Of a stretch of DNA of 24,451 nucleotides, positions 1 through 8,217 are shown one piece after another. This DNA is from Avibacterium volantium_A (GTDB lineage Bacteria; Pseudomonadota; Gammaproteobacteria; Enterobacterales; Pasteurellaceae): positions 1 through 24,451 of the forward strand of contig NZ_JBMMGT010000032.1 of assembly GCF_049366555.1 (NCBI RefSeq), in the 5' to 3' direction. Below the pieces are notes generated by a model that was not told the origin of the DNA, did not search any database, and was given only the letters and a program-made list of their open reading frames with translations. Every line of letters starts with the position of its first letter. The stretch's first letter is position 1. The translations under genes were made by a program, and so were the position numbers.

Positions 1-2151
1 GAGGCGCCAACTGTAACCGCCAATGAAAATGGTAGTGTGACAGTGACACCAAACCAGAATGACGACACTAAAAAAGTGACGTTCAAGTACACTGATGAAA
101 AGGGTGTAGAACATACGGTAACTGTTGAAAAAGGTGATGATGGTCAGTGGAAAGTGATGGGTGAGAACCCTGATGGCTTGAGGGCTGATCCAACAACAGG
201 TGCAGTGACTATCCCTGAAGATAAGGTGAAAGATGGTAGTGAGGTAACGGCGAATGCGACAGATGCTCACAATAATACTAGTGGCGACAACCGTGCTACT
301 GCACTTGATGTGACACCACCGGCTAAACCAACTGTCGAGATTACTTCAGATGGCGATAATGATGGTCACCTTACACCTGATGAGCGTAAGGATGGTGTTG
401 ACATCAAAGTAACTTTTGATACGTCAAATGAAAAAACTGCGCTACAGATCGGTGATAAAGTAACCGTGAAGATCGATACTAATGGCGATGGTAACTTCGA
501 TAGAGAAGAAGTGATTGCTATTGAAAATCAAAAGCAGATTGATGATGGCATCTTTATTCATCTACCTGAAAATCAATTGCCTACTGAAGGTAAAGATCTG
601 AAGGTTGAAGCAACGATTGCAGACCAAGCCGTAAATAAAGATGGGGTTCTTGCACCTAATATAAGTGAAAAAGGTCATGATGAAGCTGATATAGAGAAAA
701 AAGTACTATCAATGTTAGCTATTGGTGATAATGCTAATAACTCTATTCAAGGAAATAATGGCGATGATATTCTCGTAGGTGATAAAGGTGGTAGTGAAAC
801 TCGATTTACACCTGGTGTTGATTACAATGTTAGCATTCTTTTAGATATTTCAGGATCAATGAAGACATTTAGGGCTTCGAACGGATCAACATATTTGGAG
901 ATGGCAAAAGAGGCATTGTCTAAATTTGCTGAGCATATAAAAGATCATACTGGGAAGGTTAATGTGCAATTTGTTACATTTAGTGACAGTGCCAAACAAA
1001 TCTTCTCGATAGATGATTACACTTCTGACCCAGTTGGTAGTGAGCAGAAGCTAAAAAATGCTATTAATAATATTAATGCTGGTGGTGATACTAACTATGA
1101 GGCTGCCTTTAAAACAGTATTGCCATGGATCACCAAACATCAAGGTAATGGTTATACTAATACAACCATTTTCCTATCGGATGGTGTACCAAATGTTAAT
1201 GATCATTTTCTCGGTAAAGTAATTAAAGACATGGAGAAAGATGATGTAGAGAGAGCTATTACTGAGTATAAGAAGGTGGCTGAATTGAGTGAAGTTCATG
1301 CGATCGGTTTTGGTGAAAAAGAAATGCCTAGTGGGGAGAGAATGGCAGATGCCTTACAGTTTTTTGACAATACTGGTGGAACGGGTGAGTTTAAATCGCT
1401 TGATATAACTGCTGCAGGGGGACGTAATGTCACCACTGTTACATTTAAAGGTAAGACAGGAGAGGCTCTTATTACTAATGATACCGATGAATTAGCAAAT
1501 ATCTTGGTTAATGGCTCTGTTACTAAGATTCTACTTGATGTAGGTAGTGATAACATTGTAGGTAACTCTGGTGATGATGTTTTATTTGGCGATGCATTAA
1601 ACACAGATCATTTGTCTTGGAATGAGAATGGTATTGCTCATTTAGCAGGCAGCCATGATGGCGATAGCTATAGTGCTCTGATTGAATATATTAAATGGGG
1701 TGAGAATAATGGAGTGGAGCCGACAGACACTCAAATTATGGAACATCTCAGAGAACATTGGAGCGACTATTTAGATAATCGTGATCAAGGTGGCAATGAT
1801 ACTATCAATGGCGGTAATGGTAACGATATTATTATCGGCGGCGGTGGTAACGATACATTAACCGGCGGTGCAGGCGCTGATCAGTTTGTGTATAGCCTAA
1901 AAGGTGGTAATGGTGATGATACCATCACTGATTTCAACGCTGCTGGGGGCGATAAGCTTACCTTCGTGGGCATCACTAGCGCAGAAGTATTCAAGTCTGA
2001 ATACGATGCAAACTGGAATGCGACCGAGCACAAGCTGACCTTCAAGTCAGGCGAGCCAAACCACCACGAGTACAACAACAGCATCACCATCAATGACTCA
2101 ACTGCGAATAGCATTGATGAATTGTTGGTCAGTGCAAACTTTATTATTTAG
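1..2151 (+). CDS. Large RTX adhesin with vWA domain, type I secreted (5' end missing)
   Basis: The frame is open from base 1, so this is the C-terminal 716 residues of a longer protein; the first in-window GTG (37) is not its start. In order: an Ig-like repeat unit (residues 1-100), a second beta-rich domain with two EF-hand-like calcium loops (nt 349-384, 475-510), a short RTX segment (nt 727-795), a von Willebrand A domain, another RTX segment (nt 1546-1593), an RTX block of GGxGxDxx repeats (nt 1789-1893) and a C-terminal tail. The vWA MIDAS looks complete: DISGS at residues 282-286, Thr364, Asp394. This order is typical of LapA/BapA-like adhesins exported by a type I ABC system and folding in extracellular calcium; the tail resembles the type I secretion C-terminal target class. 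Binding partner unknown. It stands alone before a terminator. Late codons (about 1925-2110) favour C endings while the vWA part is AT-rich, suggesting mosaic origin. Confidence 0.9.
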   Translation, partial: EAPTVTANENGSVTVTPNQNDDTKKVTFKYTDEKGVEHTVTVEKGDDGQWKVMGENPDGLRADPTTGAVTIPEDKVKDGSEVTANATDAHNNTSGDNRATALDVTPPAKPTVEITSDGDNDGHLTPDERKDGVDIKVTFDTSNEKTALQIGDKVTVKIDTNGDGNFDREEVIAIENQKQIDDGIFIHLPENQLPTEGKDLKVEATIADQAVNKDGVLAPNISEKGHDEADIEKKVLSMLAIGDNANNSIQGNNGDDILVGDKGGSETRFTPGVDYNVSILLDISGSMKTFRASNGSTYLEMAKEALSKFAEHIKDHTGKVNVQFVTFSDSAKQIFSIDDYTSDPVGSEQKLKNAINNINAGGDTNYEAAFKTVLPWITKHQGNGYTNTTIFLSDGVPNVNDHFLGKVIKDMEKDDVERAITEYKKVAELSEVHAIGFGEKEMPSGERMADALQFFDNTGGTGEFKSLDITAAGGRNVTTVTFKGKTGEALITNDTDELANILVNGSVTKILLDVGSDNIVGNSGDDVLFGDALNTDHLSWNENGIAHLAGSHDGDSYSALIEYIKWGENNGVEPTDTQIMEHLREHWSDYLDNRDQGGNDTINGGNGNDIIIGGGGNDTLTGGAGADQFVYSLKGGNGDDTITDFNAAGGDKLTFVGITSAEVFKSEYDANWNATEHKLTFKSGEPNHHEYNNSITINDSTANSIDELLVSANFII

Positions 2152-2168
2152 TTAATTATTAAGTTAAT

Positions 2169-2192
2169 AAGTCCATCTTTTGATGGACTTTT
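2169..2192 (+). terminator. Intrinsic terminator of the RTX adhesin gene
   Basis: AAGTCCATC (2169-2177) pairs perfectly with GATGGACTT (2182-2190) around a TTTT loop. The run of T is short (2189-2192), so termination may be moderate. It lies 18 bases after the adhesin stop codon. Confidence 0.75.
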
Positions 2193-2270
2193 AATAATGT
2201 ATTAAATTCACTTAAATGTTGGTTAGATAAATACTTCACTGAAATGCTAGGTCTTTTTATCTAAATTTAT

Positions 2271-2279
2271 AAGTGCGGT
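2271..2279 (+). repeat. DNA uptake signal sequence (single)
   Basis: Exact 9-base Haemophilus-type uptake core AAGTGCGGT, followed by T-rich tracts as in the extended signal. It lies just upstream of the rpsL promoter. Confidence 0.85.
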
Positions 2280-2306
2280 GTTTTTTTGCGTTATTTTCCG
2301 CAAATC

Positions 2307-2335
2307 TTGACATTAAGCGCATTCAAGATTAAAAT
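2307..2335 (+). promoter_or_regulatory. Sigma-70 promoter of the str operon
   Basis: A perfect -35 TTGACA (2307-2312), a 17-base spacer and -10 TAAAAT (2330-2335). The predicted start is near 2342, giving a leader of about 75 nt before rpsL. The discriminator TCGGCA contains GC, which suits growth-rate and ppGpp control. This is by-eye matching, but spacing and position are ideal. Confidence 0.85.
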
Positions 2336-2415
2336 TCGGCATCTATCTATTCTAAGGTAGAACAAAAAGTAAACATTCTTTTATGAATAACAACTATTAA
2401 ACTGGAGCTTTTTTA

Positions 2416-2790
2416 ATGGCAACTATCAACCAATTAGTACGCAAACCGCGTGTGAAAAAGGTTGTAAAAAGCAACGTTCCTGCATTAGAGGCTTGCCCGC
2501 AGAAACGTGGCGTGTGTACTCGTGTGTACACAACTACACCTAAAAAACCGAACTCAGCATTACGTAAAGTGTGCCGTATTCGTTTAACAAATGGTTACGA
2601 AGTAACTTCTTATATCGGCGGTGAAGGTCATAACCTTCAAGAGCACAGCGTTGTGCTTATCCGTGGCGGTCGTGTTAAAGATTTACCAGGTGTGCGTTAT
2701 CACACTGTGCGTGGTGCATTAGACTGTGCTGGCGTTAAAGATCGTAAACAAGGTCGTTCTAAATACGGCGTTAAACGTCCTAAAGCTTAA
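2416..2790 (+). CDS. rpsL: Ribosomal protein S12
   Basis: S12 of the small ribosomal subunit, which sits at the decoding centre and monitors codon-anticodon pairing. The 124-residue length equals that of E. coli S12 and the sequence is nearly identical, including the segment TTPKKPNSALRK around Lys43 and GGRVKDLPG around Lys88. Lys43 and Lys88 are the residues usually changed in streptomycin resistance; both are wild type here. Asp89 is the position methylthiolated by RimO in E. coli. Start chosen at the ATG with TGGAG about 8 bases upstream. It is the first gene of rpsL-rpsG-fusA-tuf. Confidence 0.99.
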   Translation: MATINQLVRKPRVKKVVKSNVPALEACPQKRGVCTRVYTTTPKKPNSALRKVCRIRLTNGYEVTSYIGGEGHNLQEHSVVLIRGGRVKDLPGVRYHTVRGALDCAGVKDRKQGRSKYGVKRPKA

Positions 2791-2793
2791 TGG

Positions 2794-2911
2794 TTCTCCG
2801 TTAAGTAAGGCCAAACGCTAATTAAATTAAATAATTATCATAAACTCCAGTAAACGTAAGATCTCTTACACAAAGAGTTTTGGATAATCCTGAAGATTAA
2901 AAAACGGAGAA
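2794..2911 (+). promoter_or_regulatory. S7 translational feedback element in the rpsL-rpsG gap
   Basis: TTCTCCGTT (2794-2802), just after the rpsL stop, is perfectly complementary to AACGGAGAA (2903-2911), which includes the rpsG Shine-Dalgarno. Inside this closing helix, AAACTC (2842-2847) pairs with GAGTTT (2875-2880) and encloses a further GTAAG/CTTAC hairpin (2856-2860/2865-2869). From memory, the E. coli rpsL-rpsG intercistron has the same flanking blocks, and S7 binds there to repress its own and downstream translation. Here the 127-nt gap is longer, by an extension of the middle stem. Confidence 0.8.
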
Positions 2912-2917
2912 ATTGCA

Positions 2918-3388
2918 ATGCCACGTCGTCGTCGTATTGAACCACGCAAAATTCTTCCAGATCCAAAGTTTGGATCAGAATTACTTGCGAAATTTATTAA
3001 TGTATTAATGGTAGATGGTAAAAAATCTATCGCAGAATCAATCGTTTATGGTGCGTTAGATACCTTAGCTCAACGTACAGGTAAAGAAGCTTTAGAAGCA
3101 TTTGAAATCGCACTAGAAAACGTACGTCCAACCGTTGAGGTTAAATCTCGCCGTGTTGGTGGTTCTACTTATCAAGTGCCAGTTGAAGTGCGCCCAGCTC
3201 GTCGTAACGCATTAGGTATGCGTTGGATCGTTGAAGCAGCACGTAAACGTGGTGATAAATCAATGGCTTTACGTTTAGCAAACGAATTATCTGATGCATC
3301 AGAAAACAAAGGTGCAGCAGTGAAAAAACGTGAAGACGTTCACCGTATGGCTGAAGCTAACAAAGCGTTTGCTCATTACCGTTGGTAA
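2918..3388 (+). CDS. rpsG: Ribosomal protein S7
   Basis: S7 nucleates assembly of the 16S rRNA 3' domain and contacts the E site. The product has 156 residues, the usual bacterial length, with the basic N-terminus MPRRRR and the conserved segment VGGSTYQVPVEVRP near residues 80-95. The start is preceded by CGGAGA (2905-2910). That ribosome-binding site is sequestered by the preceding feedback helix, so translation is probably coupled to rpsL and repressed by free S7. It is followed by 105 bases with a hairpin before fusA. Confidence 0.99.
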   Translation: MPRRRRIEPRKILPDPKFGSELLAKFINVLMVDGKKSIAESIVYGALDTLAQRTGKEALEAFEIALENVRPTVEVKSRRVGGSTYQVPVEVRPARRNALGMRWIVEAARKRGDKSMALRLANELSDASENKGAAVKKREDVHRMAEANKAFAHYRW

Positions 3389-3409
3389 TCAGTTAATCAA
3401 ACGATTTTT

Positions 3410-3443
3410 AGGCTTCATCACATTTTGCTATGCGGTGAAGCCT
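3410..3443 (+). repeat. Hairpin in the rpsG-fusA gap
   Basis: AGGCTTCA (3410-3417) pairs with TGAAGCCT (3436-3443), with a 18-base loop. No T tract follows, so it is not a standard terminator. It may be an mRNA processing or stability structure; function unknown. Confidence 0.5.
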
Positions 3444-3493
3444 TATCCATATTTAAAATTTTAATTTATTGAATTCCAAACAAGGAAATAATA

Positions 3494-5596
3494 ATGGCTC
3501 GTGTAACTCCTATTGAGCGCTATCGTAATATCGGTATTAGTGCTCACATTGATGCTGGTAAAACAACAACCACAGAGCGTATTCTATTCTATACAGGTGT
3601 TAGTCACAAAATTGGTGAGGTGCATGATGGTGCAGCTACCATGGACTGGATGGAACAAGAACAAGAGCGTGGTATTACCATTACTTCTGCGGCAACAACG
3701 GCTTTCTGGTCTGGTATGTCTCAGCAATATCCACAACACCGTATCAACGTTATCGATACTCCGGGACACGTTGACTTTACTATCGAAGTAGAACGTTCAA
3801 TGCGTGTTCTTGATGGTGCGGTAATGGTTTACTGTGCAGTAGGTGGGGTTCAACCTCAGTCTGAAACTGTATGGCGTCAAGCAAACAAATATAAAGTACC
3901 TCGTATCGCGTTCGTAAACAAAATGGACCGTACTGGTGCAAACTTCCTACGCGTTGTTGAGCAAATCAAAACTCGCTTAGGTGGTAATGCTGTTCCTTTA
4001 CAACTTCCAATCGGTGCAGAAGAAAACTTCAAAGGTGTTGTTGACCTAATCAAAATGAAAGCAATCAACTGGAATGAAGCTGATCAAGGTATGACATTTA
4101 CCTATGATGATATTCCTACAGATATGGTTGAATTATGTGAAGAATGGCACCAAAACCTTGTTGAAGCAGCAGCAGAAGCTTCAGAAGAGTTAATGGAAAA
4201 ATACCTTGGTGGTGAAGAGCTTACCGAAGAAGAAATCAAAGGTGCGTTACGTCAACGTGCGTTAGATACTGAAATCATTCTTGTAACTTGTGGCTCAGCG
4301 TTCAAAAATAAAGGTGTTCAAGCAATGCTTGATGCGGTAATTGATTACTTACCAGCACCAACAGACATCGCTTCAATCAAAGGGATCAACCCTGATGAAA
4401 CTGAAGGTGAGCGTCACGCAGATGATAATGAACCATTTGCAGCACTTGCATTCAAAATTGCAACTGACCCATTTGTAGGTAACTTAACCTTCTTCCGTGT
4501 ATATTCTGGTGTGGTTGAGTCTGGTGCGACAGTATTGAACTCGGTAAAAGATAAACGTGAGCGTTTTGGTCGTATCGTTCAAATGCATGCAAACAAACGT
4601 GAAGAGATCAAAGAAGTTCGTGCGGGAGACATCGCAGCAGCAATCGGCTTAAAAGATGTTGGTACAGGTGATACATTATGTGCTATCGATGCGCCAATTA
4701 TCCTTGAGCGTATGGAATTCCCTGAGCCAGTAATCTCTGTTGCGGTAGAACCAAAAACCAAAGCAGACCAAGAGAAAATGGGCTTGGCATTAGGTCGTCT
4801 TGCACAAGAAGACCCTTCATTCCGTGTTCACACTGATGAAGAATCAGGTGAAACCATCATTTCAGGTATGGGTGAGTTACACTTAGACATCATCGTTGAC
4901 CGTATGAAACGTGAGTTTAAAGTGGAAGCGAATATCGGTAAACCACAAGTATCTTACCGTGAAACTATCCGTACTCGTGTGAACGATGTTGAAGGTAAAC
5001 ACGCAAAACAATCTGGTGGTCGCGGTCAATATGGTCACGTTGTTATCGACTTGTACCCATTAGATCCAGAAGGTCCAGGTTACGAATTTATCAACGAAAT
5101 CAAAGGCGGTGTAATTCCTGGTGAATATATCCCTGCAGTTGATAAAGGTATCCAAGAGCAACTTAAATCTGGTCCATTAGCGGGTTACCCAGTGGTTGAT
5201 ATCGGTGTTCGTTTACACTTCGGTTCATACCACGATGTGGACTCATCTGAGTTAGCATTTAAACTTGCTGCATCATTAGCATTTAAAGCAGCGTTTAGCA
5301 AAGCAAACCCAGTATTACTTGAGCCAATTATGAAAGTGGAAGTTGAAACTCCACCAGAGTATGTGGGTGATGTAATTGGTGATTTAAGCCGTCGTCGTGC
5401 TATGGTAAATGGCCAAGAAGCAAGTGAATTTGTTGTTAAAATCAATGCAGAAGTTCCACTTTCTGAAATGTTTGGTTATGCAACAGATCTTCGTTCACAA
5501 ACTCAAGGTCGTGCATCATACTCAATGGAACCATTGAAATATGCTGAAGCACCTTCAAGTGTTGCAGCTGCAGTAATTGAAGCACGTAAAAAATAA
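3494..5596 (+). CDS. fusA: Translation elongation factor G
   Basis: EF-G is the GTPase that drives translocation of tRNA and mRNA and, with RRF, splits ribosomes for recycling. It has 700 residues (E. coli 704). The GTP site is visible: AHIDAGKT (17-24), DTPGH (88-92) and NKMD (142-145), followed by the beta-barrel domain II and the ribosome-contacting domains III-V. The start has AAGGAA about 7 bases upstream. It is the third gene of the str operon, separated from rpsG by 105 bases and from tuf by 69 bases. Residue motifs align with EF-G, not with the tetracycline-protection proteins of the same superfamily. Confidence 0.99.
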   Translation: MARVTPIERYRNIGISAHIDAGKTTTTERILFYTGVSHKIGEVHDGAATMDWMEQEQERGITITSAATTAFWSGMSQQYPQHRINVIDTPGHVDFTIEVERSMRVLDGAVMVYCAVGGVQPQSETVWRQANKYKVPRIAFVNKMDRTGANFLRVVEQIKTRLGGNAVPLQLPIGAEENFKGVVDLIKMKAINWNEADQGMTFTYDDIPTDMVELCEEWHQNLVEAAAEASEELMEKYLGGEELTEEEIKGALRQRALDTEIILVTCGSAFKNKGVQAMLDAVIDYLPAPTDIASIKGINPDETEGERHADDNEPFAALAFKIATDPFVGNLTFFRVYSGVVESGATVLNSVKDKRERFGRIVQMHANKREEIKEVRAGDIAAAIGLKDVGTGDTLCAIDAPIILERMEFPEPVISVAVEPKTKADQEKMGLALGRLAQEDPSFRVHTDEESGETIISGMGELHLDIIVDRMKREFKVEANIGKPQVSYRETIRTRVNDVEGKHAKQSGGRGQYGHVVIDLYPLDPEGPGYEFINEIKGGVIPGEYIPAVDKGIQEQLKSGPLAGYPVVDIGVRLHFGSYHDVDSSELAFKLAASLAFKAAFSKANPVLLEPIMKVEVETPPEYVGDVIGDLSRRRAMVNGQEASEFVVKINAEVPLSEMFGYATDLRSQTQGRASYSMEPLKYAEAPSSVAAAVIEARKK

Positions 5597-5615
5597 TTTT
5601 TGATTCAATAAAACT

Positions 5616-5639
5616 TCGTAGCATCTCAAGGTGCTACGA
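5616..5639 (+). repeat. Hairpin in the fusA-tuf gap
   Basis: TCGTAGCA (5616-5623) pairs with TGCTACGA (5632-5639) around an 8-base loop. No T run follows. It could be an mRNA processing or stability stem that lets tuf be expressed differently from fusA; function unknown. Confidence 0.5.
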
Positions 5640-5665
5640 GATTTCACATAAAGGAAACATTAGCA

Positions 5666-6850
5666 ATGTCTAAAGAAAAATTTGAACGTACAAAACCGCA
5701 CGTAAACGTGGGTACAATCGGCCACGTTGACCATGGTAAAACAACTTTAACAGCAGCAATCACCAGCGTATTAGCGAAACACTACGGTGGTGCGGCACGC
5801 GCATTTGACCAAATTGATAACGCGCCAGAAGAAAAAGCACGTGGTATCACCATCAACACCTCACACGTTGAATATGATACTCCAACACGTCACTACGCAC
5901 ACGTTGACTGCCCGGGACACGCGGACTATGTTAAAAACATGATTACTGGTGCGGCGCAAATGGACGGTGCAATCTTAGTAGTAGCAGCGACAGACGGCCC
6001 AATGCCACAAACTCGTGAGCACATCTTATTAGGACGCCAAGTAGGTGTACCATACATCATCGTATTCTTAAACAAATGCGATATGGTAGATGACGAAGAG
6101 TTATTAGAATTAGTAGAAATGGAAGTGCGTGAACTTCTTTCTCAATATGATTTCCCAGGTGATGATACACCAATCGTACGTGGTTCAGCGTTAAAAGCGT
6201 TAGAAGGCGATGCGCAATGGGAAGAAAAAATCCTTGAGTTAGCAAACCACTTAGACACATACATTCCAGAGCCAGAGCGTGCGATTGACCAACCATTCTT
6301 ATTACCAATCGAAGACGTATTCTCAATCTCAGGTCGTGGTACAGTAGTAACAGGCCGTGTAGAGCGTGGTATTATCCGCACTGGTGATGAAGTAGAAATC
6401 GTAGGTATCAAAGAAACTGCGAAAACTACCGTAACAGGTGTAGAAATGTTCCGTAAATTACTTGACGAAGGTCGTGCGGGTGAAAACATCGGTGCATTAT
6501 TACGTGGTACAAAACGTGAAGAAATCGAACGTGGTCAAGTATTAGCGAAACCAGGTTCAATCACACCACACACAGACTTCGAATCAGAAGTTTACGTATT
6601 ATCAAAAGAAGAAGGTGGTCGTCACACTCCATTCTTCAAAGGTTACCGTCCACAATTCTATTTCCGTACAACTGACGTAACAGGTACAATCGAGTTACCA
6701 GAAGGCGTGGAAATGGTAATGCCAGGCGATAACATCAAAATGACAGTAAGCTTAATTCACCCAATCGCGATGGACCAAGGTTTACGCTTTGCGATTCGTG
6801 AAGGTGGCCGTACAGTAGGTGCGGGTGTGGTAGCGAAAATCATCAAATAA
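5666..6850 (+). CDS. tuf: Translation elongation factor Tu
   Basis: EF-Tu carries aminoacyl-tRNA to the ribosomal A site as a GTP complex. It has 394 residues, the standard length. The G motifs are GHVDHGKT (19-26), DCPGH (81-85) and NKCD (136-139); beta-barrel domains II and III follow, ending GVVAKIIK. The start has AAGGAAA (5651-5657) upstream. It ends the str operon and is followed by a terminator. In many relatives tuf is duplicated, one copy before the S10 operon and one before secE; here the str-linked copy sits directly before secE. Confidence 0.99.
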   Translation: MSKEKFERTKPHVNVGTIGHVDHGKTTLTAAITSVLAKHYGGAARAFDQIDNAPEEKARGITINTSHVEYDTPTRHYAHVDCPGHADYVKNMITGAAQMDGAILVVAATDGPMPQTREHILLGRQVGVPYIIVFLNKCDMVDDEELLELVEMEVRELLSQYDFPGDDTPIVRGSALKALEGDAQWEEKILELANHLDTYIPEPERAIDQPFLLPIEDVFSISGRGTVVTGRVERGIIRTGDEVEIVGIKETAKTTVTGVEMFRKLLDEGRAGENIGALLRGTKREEIERGQVLAKPGSITPHTDFESEVYVLSKEEGGRHTPFFKGYRPQFYFRTTDVTGTIELPEGVEMVMPGDNIKMTVSLIHPIAMDQGLRFAIREGGRTVGAGVVAKIIK

Positions 6851-6884
6851 TGATGATTGCTAGGTAGCACTAGAAAGTTAAGAG

Positions 6885-6912
6885 AGGGCATCGAAAGATG
6901 CCCTTTTGTTTT
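6885..6912 (+). terminator. Intrinsic terminator of the str operon
   Basis: AGGGCATC (6885-6892) and GATGCCCT (6897-6904) form an 8-bp stem with a GAAA tetraloop, followed by TTTTGTTTT. It is 35 bases after the tuf stop. Confidence 0.92.
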
Positions 6913-6947
6913 GCTTGGATTTTTGAATGAAAAATCTGGAAAAAATG

Positions 6948-6985
6948 ACCGCACTTTTGTTATAAAAGAATAAATAAAGTGCGGT
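6948..6985 (+). repeat. Inverted pair of uptake signals, potential hairpin
   Basis: ACCGCACTT (6948-6956) and AAGTGCGGT (6977-6985) are two uptake cores in inverted order. With one flanking base each they can form a 10-bp stem with an 18-base AT-rich loop. It sits after the tuf terminator and may act as a back-up terminator, but there is no clean T run beyond it. Confidence 0.85.
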
Positions 6986-7063
6986 GTAAATTTTAGGGAT
7001 TTTTTCTTTGAGTAGATTTATGTCCTTATTGTATGAAATCACGAAAATTTCTCTCATTTTTAA

Positions 7064-7092
7064 TAGGCAATAAAATAAGAAAATGCTACAAT
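7064..7092 (+). promoter_or_regulatory. Extended -10 promoter of secE-nusG
   Basis: An extended -10 TGCTACAAT (7084-7092) lies 17 bases after a weaker -35 TAGGCA (7064-7069). The predicted start is near 7099, about 30 bases before secE. The following CCCCG forms a GC-rich discriminator. Confidence 0.7.
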
Positions 7093-7129
7093 TCCCCGTT
7101 CAAAACAGCATCCCGATTTTAATTGAATA

Positions 7130-7555
7130 ATGGATACAATTATGGCGTCAAATATTGATAAAAAGAAACACGCTGAACAAGCGGAACATCTTCAAAAATC
7201 GAAAGGACTAAATACCTTTTTATGGCTACTCGGCATTGTCATCATTGCCGTTGCAGCAGTGGGAAATATTTATTTTGCAGATCAATTTTCTACTCCGATC
7301 CGCGTGGTTGCGGTAGTGATCTTATTATTTGTTGCTTTGGGAATTTTAGCAATTACTAACCAAGGAACAAAAGCACGAGCCTTTTTAAAAGACTCTAGAA
7401 CAGAATTAAGAAAAATTGTATGGCCAACACGTTCTGAGGCGATGCAAACAACCTTGATTGTAATGGCTGTTACAATGATTGTTTCCCTAATTTTATGGGG
7501 GCTTGATTCTATTATTGTTTCTGTAATTAATTTCTTAACAAATTTGAGGTTCTAA
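7130..7555 (+). CDS. secE: SecE subunit of the SecYEG translocase
   Basis: SecE clamps SecY in the inner-membrane protein-conducting channel. The product has 141 residues: a charged N-terminus, two hydrophobic segments (about 29-50 and 55-76), the conserved cytoplasmic hinge with RTELRKIVWPTR (about 93-104), and a C-terminal membrane helix ending LTNLRF. Three transmembrane segments match the enterobacterial form rather than the one-helix form of most bacteria. An alternative ATG at 7142 would give 137 residues; neither start has a clear Shine-Dalgarno, so the first four residues are uncertain. It is separated from nusG by one base. Confidence 0.95.
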   Translation: MDTIMASNIDKKKHAEQAEHLQKSKGLNTFLWLLGIVIIAVAAVGNIYFADQFSTPIRVVAVVILLFVALGILAITNQGTKARAFLKDSRTELRKIVWPTRSEAMQTTLIVMAVTMIVSLILWGLDSIIVSVINFLTNLRF

Positions 7556-7556
7556 G

Positions 7557-8108
7557 ATGACAGAGAATACTCCAAAAAAACGCTGGTATGTGTTACAAGC
7601 ATTTTCTGGCTTTGAAGGCCGTGTAGCAGCAACATTACGCGAATATATTAAATTGCACCAAATGGAAGATCAATTTGGTGAAGTGCTTGTGCCGACCGAA
7701 GAAGTGGTTGAGAATGTTGGTGGTAAACGCCGTAAAAGCGAACGTAAATATTTCCCAGGCTATGTATTAGTGCAAATGGAAATGAATGATTACACTTGGC
7801 AGCTTGTGCGCAGTGTGCCACGCGTAATGGGCTTTATCGGCGGTACGCCAGATAAACCTGCCCCGATCAGCAATCGCGAAGCTGATATTATCTTAAATCG
7901 CCTTGAGCAAAATTCTGATAAACCGAAACCAAGAACCGTATTCCAACCGGGTGAAGATGTACGTGTTAAAGAAGGTCCATTTGCTGACTTTAACGGAACA
8001 GTGGAAGAGGTCGATTACGATAAAGGTCGCCTAAAAGTTTCTGTTTCAATCTTTGGTCGTGCAACACCTGTTGAGTTAGAGTTTGGACAAGTAGAGAAAA
8101 ATAATTAA
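7557..8108 (+). CDS. nusG: Transcription elongation/antitermination factor NusG
   Basis: NusG binds the RNA polymerase clamp, suppresses pausing, and links polymerase to Rho or to ribosomal protein S10. It has 183 residues. The NGN domain starts at KKRWYVLQAFSGFEGRV, and the C-terminal KOW domain contains EGPFADFNGTVEEVD and ends near VEKNN. GAGG (7546-7549), inside the end of secE, serves as its ribosome-binding site, so the two genes are translationally coupled. A terminator follows 20 bases after the stop. Confidence 0.98.
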   Translation: MTENTPKKRWYVLQAFSGFEGRVAATLREYIKLHQMEDQFGEVLVPTEEVVENVGGKRRKSERKYFPGYVLVQMEMNDYTWQLVRSVPRVMGFIGGTPDKPAPISNREADIILNRLEQNSDKPKPRTVFQPGEDVRVKEGPFADFNGTVEEVDYDKGRLKVSVSIFGRATPVELEFGQVEKNN

Positions 8109-8127
8109 TAGTAAAAGTGAATTACAG

Positions 8128-8154
8128 ATGGCAAGGTAATACTTGCCATTTTTT
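8128..8154 (+). terminator. Intrinsic terminator of secE-nusG
   Basis: ATGGCAAG (8128-8135) pairs with CTTGCCAT (8142-8149) around a 6-base loop, followed by six T (8149-8154). Confidence 0.93.
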
Positions 8155-8179
8155 AGCCTAATTAAACAGTAATTTTTAC

Positions 8180-8208
8180 TTGGCAACATTCACAAGAATT
8201 TGTATAAT
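8180..8208 (+). promoter_or_regulatory. Sigma-70 promoter of rplK-rplA
   Basis: -35 TTGGCA (8180-8185), a 17-base spacer and a perfect -10 TATAAT (8203-8208). The predicted start is near 8215, leaving a leader of about 120 nt. AT-rich DNA upstream could act as an UP element. Confidence 0.87.
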
Positions 8209-8217
8209 TCGCAACCT

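Noticed and set aside
1296..1604. Long antisense reading frames across the adhesin, rpl and rpo genes
   Set aside because: They are opposite-strand shadows of well-conserved genes, without ribosome-binding sites or recognisable protein features.
2383..2400. Five-codon mini reading frame in the rpsL leader
   Set aside because: It has no Shine-Dalgarno and no stalling motif or paired structure that would suggest a leader peptide.
6851..7129. tRNA genes expected between tuf and secE or before tuf
   Set aside because: The gap is occupied by a terminator, an uptake-signal pair and a promoter. No cloverleaf or CCA end was seen.
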